Source: Nitrospirillum amazonense
GTDB taxonomy: Bacteria; Pseudomonadota; Alphaproteobacteria; Azospirillales; Azospirillaceae
DNA: 64,000 bases
Direction: 5' to 3'
NCBI RefSeq assembly: GCF_007828035.1
Contig: NZ_VITV01000004.1
Span: forward strand, 716,172 to 780,171
Shown: positions 8,260 through 19,892 of the stretch, in pieces
Layout of the letters: the number at the start of each line of letters is the position of its first letter
Numbering within the stretch: the stretch's first letter is position 1
Position numbers and translations under genes: made by a program
Notes under the pieces: model-generated
The model's input: the letters and a program-made list of their open reading frames with translations, nothing else
Database searches by the model: none
What the model was told of the DNA's origin: nothing

Positions 8260-11010
8260 TCAGTGCGTGGCCGGCAGGGCGGCCAGCCAGCTGTCCACCT
8301 GGGGCAGCCGCTCCTGCGCAACCTTGACGCGGTAGGCGATCTCGCCTGCGGCCTTGGCGACACCCTGGCGGGCGGTGGCGGGCACGTGCGCCTCGGCATA
8401 GGCGTTCAGCTCGCCGATGCGCGCCGGATCGGACGAACGGCGCGCCACGCCGGCGAAGAACTCATAGCGCTGCATCTGGTCCAGCGTGGCCTCCACCGCG
8501 TCGACATGGGCCGTGACGAAACGCCAGGCCAGGTCGGGATTCGCATCGGCCACGGCCAGGATCAACTGCGGCGCGATGGTGGTGCCCACCTCCGGCGTCA
8601 GGCTGAGGTCCAGCACCTTCTGCGCCAGGGCGGGGTCGCGCACCGCCCCCAGCGCCCCGTACAGCTGGCGGCGGGCCAGCGGGTCGGTGGTGCTGGACGC
8701 CAGGGCGTGCAGCCGGTCGAAGGTGGCGGCATCGGCGTGCTGGGCCACGGCGGTGATGACGGCCAGGCGGATGCCGGGGGGCAGGGCCGTGGGGTCGGTG
8801 CCGTCGGCCGCCAGACGCCGTTCCGCCTCCGTCAGCGTATCCGGGGCATCGAAACTGCTGAGCGCGCGGATCAGGGCGGCGCGGGTCAGGCCCACCTTGT
8901 CGCCCTGGCCCGGCTGCGGGTCCCAGCCGATGGTGGACAGCACCGGCGCCAGCACGCCGCGGGCGAAGGCGCGGAAGGCGGCCTGCCCGGGCCTGCCGGC
9001 GTAATAGCCGTCCACATCGCGCAGATAATCGGCCGCCTGTTCCCACACCGACGGGTCGGCGTCCGGGCGCAGGGCGCGGATCAGGGACAGGCTGTCGCTC
9101 ATGGCCATCTGCCCCGCCTCGCCCAGGGCGGCGCTGTCATACATCAGGCCCAGCTGGTCGATGGGCGCCAGCCGATCGACATGGTCGACCAGAGCCTTGA
9201 ACGCCGGCTCGGTATAGGCAGTGCGGAAATAGCCGGTCTGGCCGGCATTGGCCAGCAGGGGGCCGCAGCCGGGCACGGCGGCCTTGCCCGTCAGGGCCGT
9301 CAGCAGCGTGTGCGACGGCGCACTGGTCGCCCCGCCCACCGTGGCGAGGGGAACGGGGATGGCCCACAGCCGGTCGCTCAGATGGTACTGGTCGGGGATG
9401 GTCACCGGCTCGGTGGCGAAGCGCGCCTGGCGCAGGCTGACCTGCGTGCCGCTGCCGGCCATGGCCGGCGCCGTCTCCTTGGCGCCTTTCTTGCCCTTAT
9501 GCGGCTTGGGGCCGTCGCCGGCGCCGCAGGTGGCGCTGACCGATACCAGGGGGATGCCCGGCTTGGTGATGAAATCGGTGGCGATGCGCAGCGCGTCCTT
9601 GGCGCCCGCCTCCTCCACCGCCTTGAACAGGTCGCGGGTGGTGGCGTTGCCGTAGGCGTGGCGCTTCATGTAGCGGCGCACGCCATCACGGAACACCGTC
9701 TCGCCCACCGTCGCCTCCACCATGCGGATGACGGCCTGGCCCTTGTCATAGGTGATGTCGTCGAAGGCCTCGTCCGCCTCGGCCACAGAGTTGATGGGCT
9801 GCACCACCGGGTGGGTGGCGGCGCGGGCGTCCAGGCGCTTGGCCCGCTCCATCGCCGGCATGGCCACCAGCCAGGGTGACCAGTCGGGATGCAGGGCGTC
9901 CATAGCCTTGGCCTCCATCCATGAGGCGAAGCCCTCGTTCAGCCACAGGTCATCCCACCAGGCCATGGTGACCAGGTCGCCGAACCACTGGTGCGCCATT
10001 TCGTGCGCCACCACCTGGAACACGCGCTGGCGGGCCTCCTCGGTGGCCAGGGCCGGGTCCAGCAGCATGTCCTTCTCGAACGACATGATGGCGCCCCAGT
10101 TCTCCATGGCGCCGAAGCCACCGGCGCCGGGCGTGGCGATGAAGTCCAGCTTGGGCAGGGGATAGGGCGTGCCGAAATAGTCGTTGTAGCGGGCCAGGAT
10201 GGCGGCGGCCGTCTCCAGGGCGAAGCGCGCCTTGTCCACCGATCCGCGCCGCACGACCACGCCGATCTCCACGTCGCCGGCCTTGGCGGTGGCGCGCTCC
10301 AGGTCGCCCACGGCCACGAACAGCAGATAGCTGGACATGCGCGGCGTGGGTTGGAAATGCACCAGGTGGCGGCCGTCGGCCATGGCCTCGTCCGCCTTCA
10401 CCGGCATGTTGGACACGGCCATCTGGCCCTGGGGCGCCATGACCGACAGGGTGAAGGTGGCCTTGGCCGCGGGCTCGTCCCAACAGGGCAGGAAGCGGCG
10501 GGCGTCGCCGGCCTCGAACTGGGTGGACAGCATGCGGGCAGGCACGCCGGCGCCCCCCTTGCCGTTTCCGGGCGCGTCCGTGGCGGTGTAGTCCAGCTGG
10601 AACAGGCCGCGCGCCGATTTCTCGATCTGGCCACGGTAGGCGATGTCCACCGTGTGATGGCCGGGCGGCAGGGGGGATGCCGCCGTCAGGGTGGCCGTCT
10701 GGCTGTCCTTGTCCAAGGTGACGCCGGTGGCGGGGTTGCCGTCGATGGTCGCGCGGTCCAGGGTCAGGCTTTCCGCGTTCAGCACCACCGTGGGCGTGGC
10801 CGTGGCCACGTCGATGTCGATGTGCACCTCACCGGCGAAGGTCGAGGCCTCGATATTGGGGATGACCGTCAGGTCATAGTGCAGGGGTGAAATGTTGCCC
10901 GGCAGTCGGCCGTTGGCCGCTAGACTAACCGTGGGGCTGAGGCATAGGGTCGCAGTCGTCACCAGAACAGTTTTGATCACGCCTTTGAAATTAGTCGAGG
11001 CCAGGGGCAT
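8260..11010 (-). CDS. Exported M1-family metallo-aminopeptidase
   Basis: A 916-residue zinc aminopeptidase that removes N-terminal residues from peptides. A signal peptide is visible (VIKTVLVTTATLCLSPTVSLA before ANGRL), so it probably acts in the periplasm or outside. The catalytic region shows the exopeptidase motif GAMENWG (about residue 297) and the zinc site HEMAHQWFGDLVTMAWWDDLWLNEGFA (from about 334; HExxH plus a glutamate 18 residues on). The remaining C-terminal half fits the ERAP1-like helical domain (DRLWAIPVPLAT onward). A TAGGAG ribosome binding site precedes the ATG at 11008-11010. It stands as a single gene. Confidence 0.93.
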   Translation of the reverse strand: MPLASTNFKGVIKTVLVTTATLCLSPTVSLAANGRLPGNISPLHYDLTVIPNIEASTFAGEVHIDIDVATATPTVVLNAESLTLDRATIDGNPATGVTLDKDSQTATLTAASPLPPGHHTVDIAYRGQIEKSARGLFQLDYTATDAPGNGKGGAGVPARMLSTQFEAGDARRFLPCWDEPAAKATFTLSVMAPQGQMAVSNMPVKADEAMADGRHLVHFQPTPRMSSYLLFVAVGDLERATAKAGDVEIGVVVRRGSVDKARFALETAAAILARYNDYFGTPYPLPKLDFIATPGAGGFGAMENWGAIMSFEKDMLLDPALATEEARQRVFQVVAHEMAHQWFGDLVTMAWWDDLWLNEGFASWMEAKAMDALHPDWSPWLVAMPAMERAKRLDARAATHPVVQPINSVAEADEAFDDITYDKGQAVIRMVEATVGETVFRDGVRRYMKRHAYGNATTRDLFKAVEEAGAKDALRIATDFITKPGIPLVSVSATCGAGDGPKPHKGKKGAKETAPAMAGSGTQVSLRQARFATEPVTIPDQYHLSDRLWAIPVPLATVGGATSAPSHTLLTALTGKAAVPGCGPLLANAGQTGYFRTAYTEPAFKALVDHVDRLAPIDQLGLMYDSAALGEAGQMAMSDSLSLIRALRPDADPSVWEQAADYLRDVDGYYAGRPGQAAFRAFARGVLAPVLSTIGWDPQPGQGDKVGLTRAALIRALSSFDAPDTLTEAERRLAADGTDPTALPPGIRLAVITAVAQHADAATFDRLHALASSTTDPLARRQLYGALGAVRDPALAQKVLDLSLTPEVGTTIAPQLILAVADANPDLAWRFVTAHVDAVEATLDQMQRYEFFAGVARRSSDPARIGELNAYAEAHVPATARQGVAKAAGEIAYRVKVAQERLPQVDSWLAALPATH

Positions 11011-11775
11011 ACAGCCGCTCCTACGCTTGTATTGCGCGGCGCCACTGCGGGGCGCTTTACGCTTTGGCGCTGAGTGTGCCTGCGTCCACCCCGCAGTTCA
11101 ATTGCGGACTTCCTGACAAATATGTGCGTCTTCGCCAAAGGCGGAGAGGTGAGCACCGTCCGGATATTATATCCAGTTGCGCTCAAGGTAAGCGCTGTCC
11201 CCAGGCTGAAATCGCGGCCTCGTGCCGGCAATTTGCCCGGGGATGCGACAGAAGAACGCAGGCTTGACTGGAAACCGTCGCCGGCTGAGACGGCTTCTGG
11301 GCGCCGGCTCCGTGCTCTTCGAACAGCTTTTAGCGGCAGCCGTTGGATGACTTATCAACCTCGTCTTCCCCGGACATCGACTTCGGTGTCCGATTAGTTA
11401 GGCTGGGGAATCTATTTTCTGCAAATTCACGAAGTATTACTTAGCAGCCAGTGCTGATCTGTCCTGGTAAATGGACAGCAAAACCGCAAAAAGATTATGG
11501 GGCGGTGATGAAGCCGAGGGGCGTTTGAAGGAAATTTCAAAAGCTAACGGATCGGCGTGCCATTCGTCCTGATGGTCTAGTCTTCAAAATTCGCATGGGC
11601 TTATCCCTGGACTAAATCTCCAGCCGTCTATATTGAAACTCGCCTTCCGAAAGACAGCTCCGCGGTTCGCGGGCCGATCGGGGTCGCCCTAGCCGGCATT
11701 TCAAATTTCGCTGTTGTTCTCGCCCGTGCGCGCCCCTCGGCGCCCTCGTGGGCGCTGCATTTGGGAAGTGTTGCC
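11011..11775. other. 765-bp intergenic region, AT-richer than surroundings
   Basis: Between the divergent peptidase and chemoreceptor genes. The stretch from about 11380 to 11720 is visibly poorer in G+C than the flanking genes (for example around 11400-11480 and 11580-11640). Open frames here lack ribosome binding sites and recognisable protein features. It must hold two promoters. A small hairpin CCGCG-gtt-CGCGG lies near 11660. No tRNA, IS end or known riboswitch was recognised. Confidence 0.6.
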
Positions 11776-13893
11776 ATGTTCCAAGCCCAGTCCTCGACGG
11801 CCCGGTCGGCCGCCGGCACCCCCTCCATTTCTGCCCCCTCCATTTCTGCCCCCTCCATTTCTGCCCCCTCCATTTCTGCCCCCTCCATTTCTGCCAAGGT
11901 CCGCAAGGGTTTCGCCGTGTCGGTGGCGGCACGCATCGCCCTGCTGATCGTCGGGGCCGTGACCCTGCTGACGGTGGTCAGCCTGGGCATCAGCCACGTG
12001 TTGCTGGCGGGCTTCACCATGGAATTGGCCAAGGACCGGCAGGACGCCAACATGCAGGTGGCGTGGCACGTGCTGGAAGGTTACGGCAAGGGCTACAGTC
12101 TCAGGGACGGGCACCTGTACGCCGGCGACACCGCGCTGGAGAACAACGTTGCCGCCGTCGATACGGTGAAGCGCCTGGTGGGCGGCACCGCCACCATCTT
12201 CGCCGCCAAGGATGGCGAGATGGTGCGCATCGCCACCAACGTCATGAAGCAGGATGGCAGCCGTGCCGTCGGTACCGCGCTGGCCCGCAACGCCGTCTAC
12301 GACGCTGTCGTCGGACGGGGCGAGGCCTATCGCGGCGAGGCCGACATCCTGGGTGTGCCCTTCTACACCGCGTACGACCCCATCAAGGACGCCGGTGGCC
12401 ATATCGTGGGCGTTCTGTACACCGGCATCCAGAAGCGCATCTTCGCCGAGGCGGTGGAGCATCTGAAGACCAGCATCCTGGTGGCCAGCGTCACCCTGGC
12501 CGTGGTGCTGGGCCTGGCCGCCTGGTGGCTGGCCAGCCGCTGGGTGGGCCGTCCCGCCCTGCTGGTGGCCCGCCTGCTGGAACGCCTGGCGGCCAACGAC
12601 ACCACGGTGGAGATCCGCCCCACCCAGCGCCGGGATGAGATCGGGCGCATGCTGCGCGCCGCTGGCGCCCTGCGCGGCGTGGTGGCCGACGTCTTCCGCC
12701 TGAAGCAGATGGTGGACGACATGCCGCTGAATGTCCTGCTGGCCGATGCCGATCAGGATTTCCGCATCACCTATGCCAACGCCGCCAGCCTGGGCACGCT
12801 GAAGACCCTGGGTGCGCCCCTGCCGCGGCCGCTGGCCGGCGGTACGCCGGTGGGCGCCGGGATCGGCCTGTTCCATGCCGATCCGGCCGCGCTGCTGGAG
12901 GTGGTGAAGAACCCCGCCCTGCTGCCCTGGCAGGGCCGCCTGACCCTGGAAAACGCCCGTGGCGATAACGAGGAGCTGGAGCTGCGCGTGGCCGCCGTGC
13001 GGGATACCGATGGCCGTTATGTCGGCCCCATGATGACCTGGTCGGTGGTGACGCGTCAGGCCCGCCTGGCCGCCGCGTTCGAGACCGACGTGCATGGGGT
13101 GGCCGCCGCCGTCACCAGTGCCGCCCACACGCTGGAGGGCGACGCCCGCACCCTGACCGACAACACCGGCAGCGCCTGCACGCAGGCCCAGGACGTGCAG
13201 GCCGCCGCCAGCCAGACCTCCAGCAACGTGCAGACGGTGGCCGCCGCCGCCCAGGAGCTGGCGGCCTCGGTGGATGAGGTTGGCCGGCAGGTCGAGCGTT
13301 CCAAGGCCATCGCCGCCCGCGCGGTGGCGGAGGTGACCGCCACGGGCCAGACCATCGGCGGCCTGGCCGAGGCCTCGGACCGCATCGGTGCCGTGGTGCA
13401 GATGATCAGCGACATCGCCGGGCAGACCAACCTGCTGGCCCTGAACGCCACCATCGAGGCGGCGCGGGCGGGCGAGGCCGGCAAGGGCTTCGCTGTCGTG
13501 GCCTCCGAGGTCAAGACCCTGGCCGGCCAGACGGCCAAGGCCACGGAGGAGATCACCCGCTACGTCCAGGACATCGGTCAGCGGACGGACCTCAGCGTCG
13601 CCGCCATGGAACGTATCGGCGCCACCATCCACGAGGTGAATGAGGTTGCCGCCGCCATCGCCGCCGCGGTGGAGGAGCAAGGTGCGGCCACCCGCGAGAT
13701 CGCCCGCAACGTGGCCGAGGCCGCCGACGGCACCGACCACGTCAGCCGCACCCTGTCCTCCCTGACCGACGCCACCGGTGTGGCCGGCAGCACGGCGGGC
13801 GAGGTGCTGGACACCGCCGGCAGCCTGACCCGCGAGGCCGGCCGCCTGAACCTGGCGGTGGAAGGCTTCATGAAGGCGCTGCGGGAGATGTGA
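11776..13893 (+). CDS. Methyl-accepting chemotaxis protein with PSISA repeat, Cache-like sensor and PAS-like domain
   Basis: Transmembrane chemoreceptor of 705 residues signalling to CheA/CheW. After a 15-residue start come five perfect PSISA repeats (residues 16-40), TM1 (about 50-75, [25 protein letters not shown]), a periplasmic single-Cache-like domain (about 76-230, with [20 protein letters not shown] and [22 protein letters not shown]), TM2 (about 233-255), a HAMP-like linker, a PAS-like segment ([20 protein letters not shown], from about 312), and the signalling domain with the conserved tip [31 protein letters not shown] (about 548). ATG at 11776 is chosen for its GGGAAG site seven bases upstream; a TTG at 11761 is in frame. 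The ligand is unknown. Confidence 0.92.
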   Translation: MFQAQSSTARSAAGTPSISAPSISAPSISAPSISAPSISAKVRKGFAVSVAARIALLIVGAVTLLTVVSLGISHVLLAGFTMELAKDRQDANMQVAWHVLEGYGKGYSLRDGHLYAGDTALENNVAAVDTVKRLVGGTATIFAAKDGEMVRIATNVMKQDGSRAVGTALARNAVYDAVVGRGEAYRGEADILGVPFYTAYDPIKDAGGHIVGVLYTGIQKRIFAEAVEHLKTSILVASVTLAVVLGLAAWWLASRWVGRPALLVARLLERLAANDTTVEIRPTQRRDEIGRMLRAAGALRGVVADVFRLKQMVDDMPLNVLLADADQDFRITYANAASLGTLKTLGAPLPRPLAGGTPVGAGIGLFHADPAALLEVVKNPALLPWQGRLTLENARGDNEELELRVAAVRDTDGRYVGPMMTWSVVTRQARLAAAFETDVHGVAAAVTSAAHTLEGDARTLTDNTGSACTQAQDVQAAASQTSSNVQTVAAAAQELAASVDEVGRQVERSKAIAARAVAEVTATGQTIGGLAEASDRIGAVVQMISDIAGQTNLLALNATIEAARAGEAGKGFAVVASEVKTLAGQTAKATEEITRYVQDIGQRTDLSVAAMERIGATIHEVNEVAAAIAAAVEEQGAATREIARNVAEAADGTDHVSRTLSSLTDATGVAGSTAGEVLDTAGSLTREAGRLNLAVEGFMKALREM
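11821..11895 (+). repeat. Five perfect 15-bp tandem repeats inside the chemoreceptor gene
   Basis: The unit ccctccatttctgcc occurs five times head to tail without mismatch, coding for PSISA each time. The unit length is a multiple of three, so copy changes would alter length of the cytoplasmic N-terminus but not the frame. Confidence 0.97.
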
Positions 13894-14036
13894 GGAGCCG
13901 CGCGTTTACCTCGCGCTTCCAGGCGACGTTCCCCGAAGACCTGCGTTGACCGCAATTTTCACGCAAACGGGGGCGCGGTCTTGTCGCTGCGCTCCGGGTG
14001 CGCTAGAGGGCGGGGGCAAGTTAGCGAAGTGACCTC

Positions 14037-14573
14037 ATGAACACCACGCCCGATCCAGACGACGATGACGAGGACGACCTGCCGCCCCTGCCGGCTGGCG
14101 CCAAGAACTATATGACGCCGGAAGGCTTCAACCACATGCGGGATGAGCGCCACCAGCTGCTGCGGGTGGAGCGTCCCAAGGTGGTGGAGGTGGTGTCCTG
14201 GGCCGCCGGCAACGGCGACCGGTCGGAGAATGGCGACTATCTGTACGGCAAGAAACGCCTGCGCGAGATCGACCGGCGCATCCGCTTCCTGACCAAGCGC
14301 ATCGAAAGCGCCGAGGTGGTCAATCCGCAGCTGCAGAAGAACCGGTCCCAGGTCTTCTTCGGCGCCACCGTCACCTATGCCGATGAGGACGATGACCGCA
14401 TGACCGTCACCATCGTCGGCCGGGACGAGGTGGACATGGACCGCCACCGCATCAGCTGGGTGTCGCCGGTGGCGCGCGCGCTCATGAAGGCCAAGGTGGG
14501 CGACGTCGTCACCGTGCGCACGCCCAAGGGGCCGCAAGAGGTGGAGATCCTGGACATTCGCTACCCGGACTGA
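14037..14573 (+). CDS. greB: Transcription elongation factor GreB
   Basis: Gre factors enter the RNA polymerase secondary channel and stimulate cleavage of backtracked RNA. The 178-residue protein has an acidic N-terminal extension (PDPDDDDEDDLPPL), then the coiled-coil with NYMTPEGFNHMRDERHQLL and the acidic tip region GDRSENGDYLYGKKRLREIDRRIRFLTKRI, and the FKBP-like C-terminal domain (FFGATVTYADEDDDRMTVTIVGRDEVD; RISWVSPVARALMKAKVGDVV). The RIRFL and VSW/ISWVSP features favour GreB over GreA. Convergent with the DUF3828-like gene ten bases away. Confidence 0.93.
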   Translation: MNTTPDPDDDDEDDLPPLPAGAKNYMTPEGFNHMRDERHQLLRVERPKVVEVVSWAAGNGDRSENGDYLYGKKRLREIDRRIRFLTKRIESAEVVNPQLQKNRSQVFFGATVTYADEDDDRMTVTIVGRDEVDMDRHRISWVSPVARALMKAKVGDVVTVRTPKGPQEVEILDIRYPD

Positions 14574-14586
14574 GCGGGCGGCTCAG
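14570..14586. terminator. Short hairpin between greB and the convergent gene
   Basis: CTGAGC and GCTCAG pair across a five-base loop and span the greB stop region. It is small and has no T-run; a shared weak terminator is possible. Confidence 0.35.
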
Positions 14587-15131
14587 CGGTGTTTCTTGCC
14601 CGTTGCGCCGTACTCGCTCACCAGCGTGTCTTTCAGCGACCAGGGATGGTCGGCGGCCCCGGCATCGTCCTTCAGGATGACCACGTCGTCGATCAGCCAG
14701 CGTCCGCCGGTCCGCGCGAAATGGTAGGCCAGGACGCGGGGCCCGAAGTTGTTGAAGCGCGCCGTCACCGTGGCCGTGTCGCCCGACGCTTCCGCCTGCA
14801 GGCCGAAGCCTGACAGGTCCCAGTCCTGGCCGTCGATGATGATGTCGAAGTCCAGGGCGCAAATCCCCTGGGTGCGCTTTTCGCAGGCCCGGTCGGCATC
14901 GAGCAGGCGCGCCAGTGCCGGGGTGGCGTGGCGTCGGACCTGGGCAACCGAATCGATGGTCGTGTCTTTCTCGGCGTGGGGATCGGCGAGATACGGCCGG
15001 TACAGGGCCTCGACGATGGCCTGCGGTGTCGATCCCGGCGGCTCGGCGCCGCCGGCCCGCGCCGCCGGCGGAAGGGCCGCCAAGCTCACGGCCAGCAGGC
15101 CCATGGCCGGCAGGAGGGCCGCCCGCGTCAT
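14583..15131 (-). CDS. Exported DUF3828-like protein
   Basis: The 182-residue product starts with a clear signal peptide (LLPAMGLLAVSLAALPPAARA, then GGAEPP). The mature part has an N-terminal helical segment with cysteines (ADRACEKRTQGICALDFDIIIDGQDWDLSGF) and a beta-rich end (DTATVTARFNNFGPRVLAYHFARTGGRWLIDDVV) resembling DUF3828/NTF2-like exported proteins. Function unknown. Its ATG overlaps the stop of the upstream gene (ATGA), so the two minus-strand genes are coupled. Confidence 0.75.
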   Translation of the reverse strand: MTRAALLPAMGLLAVSLAALPPAARAGGAEPPGSTPQAIVEALYRPYLADPHAEKDTTIDSVAQVRRHATPALARLLDADRACEKRTQGICALDFDIIIDGQDWDLSGFGLQAEASGDTATVTARFNNFGPRVLAYHFARTGGRWLIDDVVILKDDAGAADHPWSLKDTLVSEYGATGKKHR

Positions 15132-15388
15132 AATTCAGGCCGCATCGCGGCGAGCGACCGCCGGGCGATGTCCTTCAGGGCGGCGCGCAGGCGCTCGATC
15201 TCCTGCGCGGCGGCCTCGTAATCCTCGATCAGGCCGCCGACCAGGGTGCCGGGGTCCCCGGCATGGTCGGGATAGCGGTCACGGGCCCGTTCGGCGCGGC
15301 GGCGCAGCCGCTCCACGATGTCTTCGTTGACGGGTGGCGCCGGGCGGTGGCTGTCATCCTCCGGCGTCATATCCTCGGCATCCGGCAT
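15128..15388 (-). CDS. Small hydrophilic protein of unknown function
   Basis: An 86-residue charged protein with no signal or membrane segment. The second half is predicted helical and could form a short coiled coil (GGLIEDYEAAAQEIERLRAALKDIARRSL). It overlaps the start of the exported gene downstream by four bases, and follows secA on the same strand with a 51-base gap, so it may be read through from secA. I do not recognise it. Confidence 0.6.
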   Translation of the reverse strand: MPDAEDMTPEDDSHRPAPPVNEDIVERLRRRAERARDRYPDHAGDPGTLVGGLIEDYEAAAQEIERLRAALKDIARRSLAAMRPEL

Positions 15389-15439
15389 GGCCCGTGGCTC
15401 CCTTCCTTCACGCGTAGGCGGGTCGTCAGGACCGGCCCC

Positions 15440-18208
<2,769 letters not shown>

Positions 18209-18706
18209 GAAAACCTCGAAGAGAACGAACACGGGGAAACCGGCCGGATCATCCAGCCCGGCCGCGCGGGACATGGGGCCGTTTTGGATAAGGCCCCCCA
18301 TGCGCCTTGTGAGATAAGGTGGCAGGGCCCGGCGGTCAATGAAGCCCCGCCGTTTCCGGTACCGCGATACCGGTCCTACCTGCCGCGTCAAATCCCCCAC
18401 ACGCGCGGGGCTGGACCATAGCATGATCCGCCTGCTTTCCAACCGCTTTGATGCCCCGGCGGATGCGGTATCCGGCGACCGTTCCCGGGCGTGGCGCGAG
18501 GCCCGCGGTTCGGGGGGTGGGGTGCGGCATCAGGACACGTACGGGGTGGGTATCCGGCGCTGTCCCACCTTGCGAGAGGGGCGCCCCCCGTGTTTTATGG
18601 CGCGACAGCCGAAGAAGGGCCCGGCAGTGCTACGGCGTGGCCGTCCCTGGTCCCTAGCATCGCGCCGTTTTTTGATGCAGCCCCAGTCCTCGAGGAATTC
18701 AGCTCC
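18209..18706. other. 498-bp divergent promoter region between secA and the parvulin gene
   Basis: No convincing gene, RNA or hairpin was recognised. Open frames on both strands lack ribosome binding sites and read as arginine/proline-rich noise. It should contain the secA and parvulin promoters; I could not pick a reliable -35/-10 pair. Confidence 0.5.
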
Positions 18707-19654
18707 ATGTATGTGAAGATGTTGCGTGCCGCGCTGCTGACCGCGGCTTTCGGGTCCCTGGCCGGCACCGCCCTGGCCGCTGACACCCCGGCCAAGGCTG
18801 CCGCTCCCGCCGCGGCGCCGGCCGCCGGCTCGCCGGCCCAGGCCGCGGACGATCCGGTGGTGGCCCGTGTGAACGGCAAGGAAATCCACCGGTCGGAAGT
18901 GCTGGCCGAATACAGCCAGCTGCCGGCCCAGACCCAGCAGCAGATTCACCTGAACGAAGCCTACCCGCGCGTTCTGGAGAACCTGGTGACCGCCCGCCTG
19001 CTGGCGGATGCCGGCTACAAGGACAAGCTGCAGGACAGCAAGGAAGTGAAGACCGAGCTGAAGCACGCTGAAGAGCGCTTCGTGCAGCAGGCCTACATCC
19101 GCAAGCAGGTCGACGCCCGCATGAACGAGGCGCTGCTGAAGAAGAAGTATGACGAGATGGTGAAGGCCATGCCGGCTGAGGACGAGGTCCGCGCCCGGCA
19201 CATCCTGGTGAAGACCAAGGAAGAGGCCGACGCGCTGATCAAGCAGATCCAGGGCGGCGCCGACTTCGCCAAGCTGGCGTCCGAGCAGCAGATCGACAAG
19301 AACTCCGCCGCCTCGGCCGGCGACCTGGGCTACTTCACGAAGGGCGACATGGTCGCCCCCTTCGCCGATGCCGCCTTCGCCATGAAGCCGGGCGAGGTCA
19401 GCAAGACCCCGGTGAAGACCGACTTCGGTTGGCACGTGATCAAGGTTGAGGACCGCCGCAAGCGCCAGGCCCCGCCGTTCGAGCAGGTCAAGGGCCAGGT
19501 CGCCCAGGCCGAAGCCCAGGATCTGGCCGCCCAGGTGGTGGATGAGCTGCGCAAGGGCGCCAAGGTCGAGGCCTTCGACATCACCGGCAAGCAGGCCATC
19601 TCCCTGACCCCGCCGCCGGCCGCCGCCAAGCCGGCCGCCCCCGCCAAGCAGTAA
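18707..19654 (+). CDS. Exported parvulin-type peptidyl-prolyl isomerase (SurA/PrsA-like)
   Basis: A 315-residue periplasmic folding factor. The signal peptide is MLRAALLTAAFGSLAGTALA before ADTPAK, followed by an Ala/Pro-rich linker. An N-terminal SurA-like helical part (VVARVNGKEIHRSEVLAEYSQL to RFVQQAYIRKQVDARMNE) precedes the parvulin domain (EDEVRARHILVKTKEEADALIKQIQGGADFAKLASEQQIDKNSAASAGDLGYF to TDFGWHVIKVEDRR). Start at 18707 has GAGGAA ten bases upstream; Met5 at 18719 is an alternative. A strong intrinsic terminator follows at 19706. Confidence 0.92.
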   Translation: MYVKMLRAALLTAAFGSLAGTALAADTPAKAAAPAAAPAAGSPAQAADDPVVARVNGKEIHRSEVLAEYSQLPAQTQQQIHLNEAYPRVLENLVTARLLADAGYKDKLQDSKEVKTELKHAEERFVQQAYIRKQVDARMNEALLKKKYDEMVKAMPAEDEVRARHILVKTKEEADALIKQIQGGADFAKLASEQQIDKNSAASAGDLGYFTKGDMVAPFADAAFAMKPGEVSKTPVKTDFGWHVIKVEDRRKRQAPPFEQVKGQVAQAEAQDLAAQVVDELRKGAKVEAFDITGKQAISLTPPPAAAKPAAPAKQ

Positions 19655-19705
19655 GGCGGGCGGGAAGGCGCGGGATGAGTTCCTTCCCGCGCCGGTACGC
19701 TAACG

Positions 19706-19746
19706 AAGGGCGCAAGCATCGCCGGTGGCGGTCTTGCGCCCTTTTG
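19706..19746 (+). terminator. Intrinsic terminator after the parvulin gene
   Basis: AAGGGCGCAAG and CTTGCGCCCTT pair perfectly (19706-19716 with 19733-19743) and run into TTTTGC. A second GC-rich hairpin, GGCGCGGGA with TCCCGCGCC, lies just before it (19667-19693). Confidence 0.85.
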
Positions 19747-19892
19747 CTGTCCGCGGTTCGCTTTCGCTTAAGCGCCGAACGCCCGTTTTCGATTTTATTC
19801 GTCACGGATTTCGGCCTATTTTCTGCGCCGTTTGCCCGGTTCCTCCGGGCGGCCCCTCATCCGAACCGTTCGCCTTCAACGGAGCGATCCCC

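Noticed and set aside
11074..11397. 107-codon plus-strand open frame in the gap before the chemoreceptor
   Set aside because: No ribosome binding site and no protein features; several overlapping frames of similar length exist in the same stretch.
11821..11895. Tandem repeats considered as a CRISPR array
   Set aside because: Units are 15 bp, contiguous without spacers, and in frame within a chemoreceptor gene.
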